Positions 5,497 through 5,918 of a stretch of 5,918 nt of DNA are shown piece by piece; position 1 is the first letter of the stretch; each line of letters opens with the position of its first letter. The notes beneath the pieces are model-generated. The model searched no databases. It was not told the DNA's origin and worked only from the letters and a program-made list of their open reading frames with translations. The stretch lies in NCBI GenBank assembly GCA_018335615.1, contig JAGXRS010000357.1:1-5918 (forward strand), given 5' to 3'. Made by a program: the position numbers and the translations under genes. The DNA comes from Hydrogenophaga sp. Its GTDB lineage: Bacteria; Pseudomonadota; Gammaproteobacteria; Burkholderiales; Burkholderiaceae_C.

Positions 5497-5918
5497 CAGG
5501 TCGATCGGGGAAGGGGGAAACGGGATGCGCCAATGGTCTCGGGCACCGCGCTGGTACGGAAGATGGCCGAGGTCATCACGACCACCAGCGCGGCCGCGCC
5601 GCCGGTGTGGGCGACCGCCGCCAGCAGCGGCCAGTCGAGCACCACGTTGGTCAGGCCGCTGAAGAACTGCCACAGGGCCAGCGCCACCAGCGCACGCGCC
5701 GTCTGGCGCAGGGCGGGAACGGCCCACATGCGCCAGGCCAGCCAGAACAGCGCGGCAAACACGACATAGGCACTCAACCGGTGCACGTAATGAATGGCGG
5801 TCAGCGCGGGAAAGACAATGGCATCACCCGCCTTGTTCTGGCCCAGCTCGCGCCAGAGTGTGAAGCCTTCGCGGAAGTCCATGTGTGGCCACCAGCTGCC
5901 CTGGCAGGTGGGGAAATC
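5496..5918 (-). CDS. ctaA: Heme A synthase Cox15/CtaA, C-terminal part (5' truncated by window edge)
   Basis: This inner-membrane enzyme oxidises the C8 methyl group of heme O to a formyl group, producing heme A for aa3-type cytochrome oxidase. The frame is open to base 5918, so only the last 140 residues are visible, roughly the final third or more of the protein. The first visible residues, DFPTCQGSWWPHMDF, are the typical Cox15 periplasmic loop with its conserved Cys (visible residue 5). They continue to AIHYVHRLSAY (about 41-51), whose His before Arg is the expected heme ligand opening a helix. VAHTGGAAALV (about 102-112) holds the last ligand His. Three hydrophobic helices lie at about 46-65, 76-95 and 98-120. 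The stop overlaps the ctaB start by one base. The start codon and the N-terminal heme domain lie beyond the right edge. Confidence 0.94.
   Translation of the reverse strand, partial: DFPTCQGSWWPHMDFREGFTLWRELGQNKAGDAIVFPALTAIHYVHRLSAYVVFAALFWLAWRMWAVPALRQTARALVALALWQFFSGLTNVVLDWPLLAAVAHTGGAAALVVVMTSAIFRTSAVPETIGASRFPLPRST

Noticed and set aside
4583..5533. Apparent fusion protein joining a long N-terminal extension to Sco
   Set aside because: The extension is an out-of-frame reading of ctaB. The lipoprotein signal at 4582 is complete, so there is no real fusion.
4600..5769. Long plus-strand open frame (389 codons) opposite ctaB and the end of cox15
   Set aside because: Its translation is hydrophilic and rich in Arg, His, Gln and Gly with no family motif. 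It covers two secure membrane-protein genes and is a GC-rich antisense artefact.
1..5918. Search for CRISPR arrays, tRNA/rRNA genes, transposon ends, toxin-antitoxin pairs or defence systems
   Set aside because: No spaced direct repeats, no cloverleaf-like sequence, no transposase motifs and no unexplained gap over 100 bp were seen. All coding space is taken by recognisable families.

Overview
This is a GC-rich bacterial chromosomal window with dense, intact genes and short intergenic gaps. The gene content suggests a beta-proteobacterium of the order Burkholderiales, probably near Comamonadaceae. The pointers are a periplasmic Bug/TctC-type binding protein, an FNR-type 'CDP-6-deoxy-delta-3,4-glucoseen reductase' homologue beside an atypical SDR gene, and a cox15-ctaB-sco cytochrome oxidase assembly cluster. 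The taxonomic placement is inference from family recognition, not from a database search.

Layout, left to right: (1) 1-786 (+) is the 3'-terminal part of a sodium/calcium exchanger-family membrane antiporter, cut by the left edge. (2) 811-1743 (-) is an atypical NAD(P)-binding SDR/epimerase-like protein, convergent with the antiporter. (3) An 80-bp divergent control region (1744-1823) follows. (4) 1824-2855 (+) is a three-domain electron-transfer reductase with a plant-type [2Fe-2S] domain, an FAD domain and an NAD domain. (5) 2906-3889 (+) is a secreted Bug-family solute-binding protein with a strong ribosome binding site; it probably shares a transcript with the reductase. (6) A compact hairpin with U-tracts on both strands (3938-3962) lies between convergent transcription units. 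(7) On the minus strand, read from right to left, are cox15/ctaA (heme A synthase, C-terminal 140 residues only), ctaB/cyoE (heme O synthase) and a Sco1/SenC lipoprotein. They are packed with a 1-nt overlap and then an 8-nt gap.

The right-hand operon is a coherent pathway. CtaB farnesylates heme B to heme O, Cox15 oxidises heme O to heme A, and Sco helps deliver copper to the CuA centre, all for aa3-type cytochrome c oxidase. The structural oxidase genes would be expected upstream of cox15, beyond the right edge. The left half consists of separate housekeeping or accessory genes with no obvious shared pathway.

I see no mobile element, CRISPR array, tRNA/rRNA, toxin-antitoxin or defence locus, and no sign of a previously undescribed system. 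The points worth a second look are modest: atypical active-site motifs in the SDR and in CtaB, an over-specific conventional name for the reductase, a Bug protein without visible transporter partners, and the bidirectional terminator.
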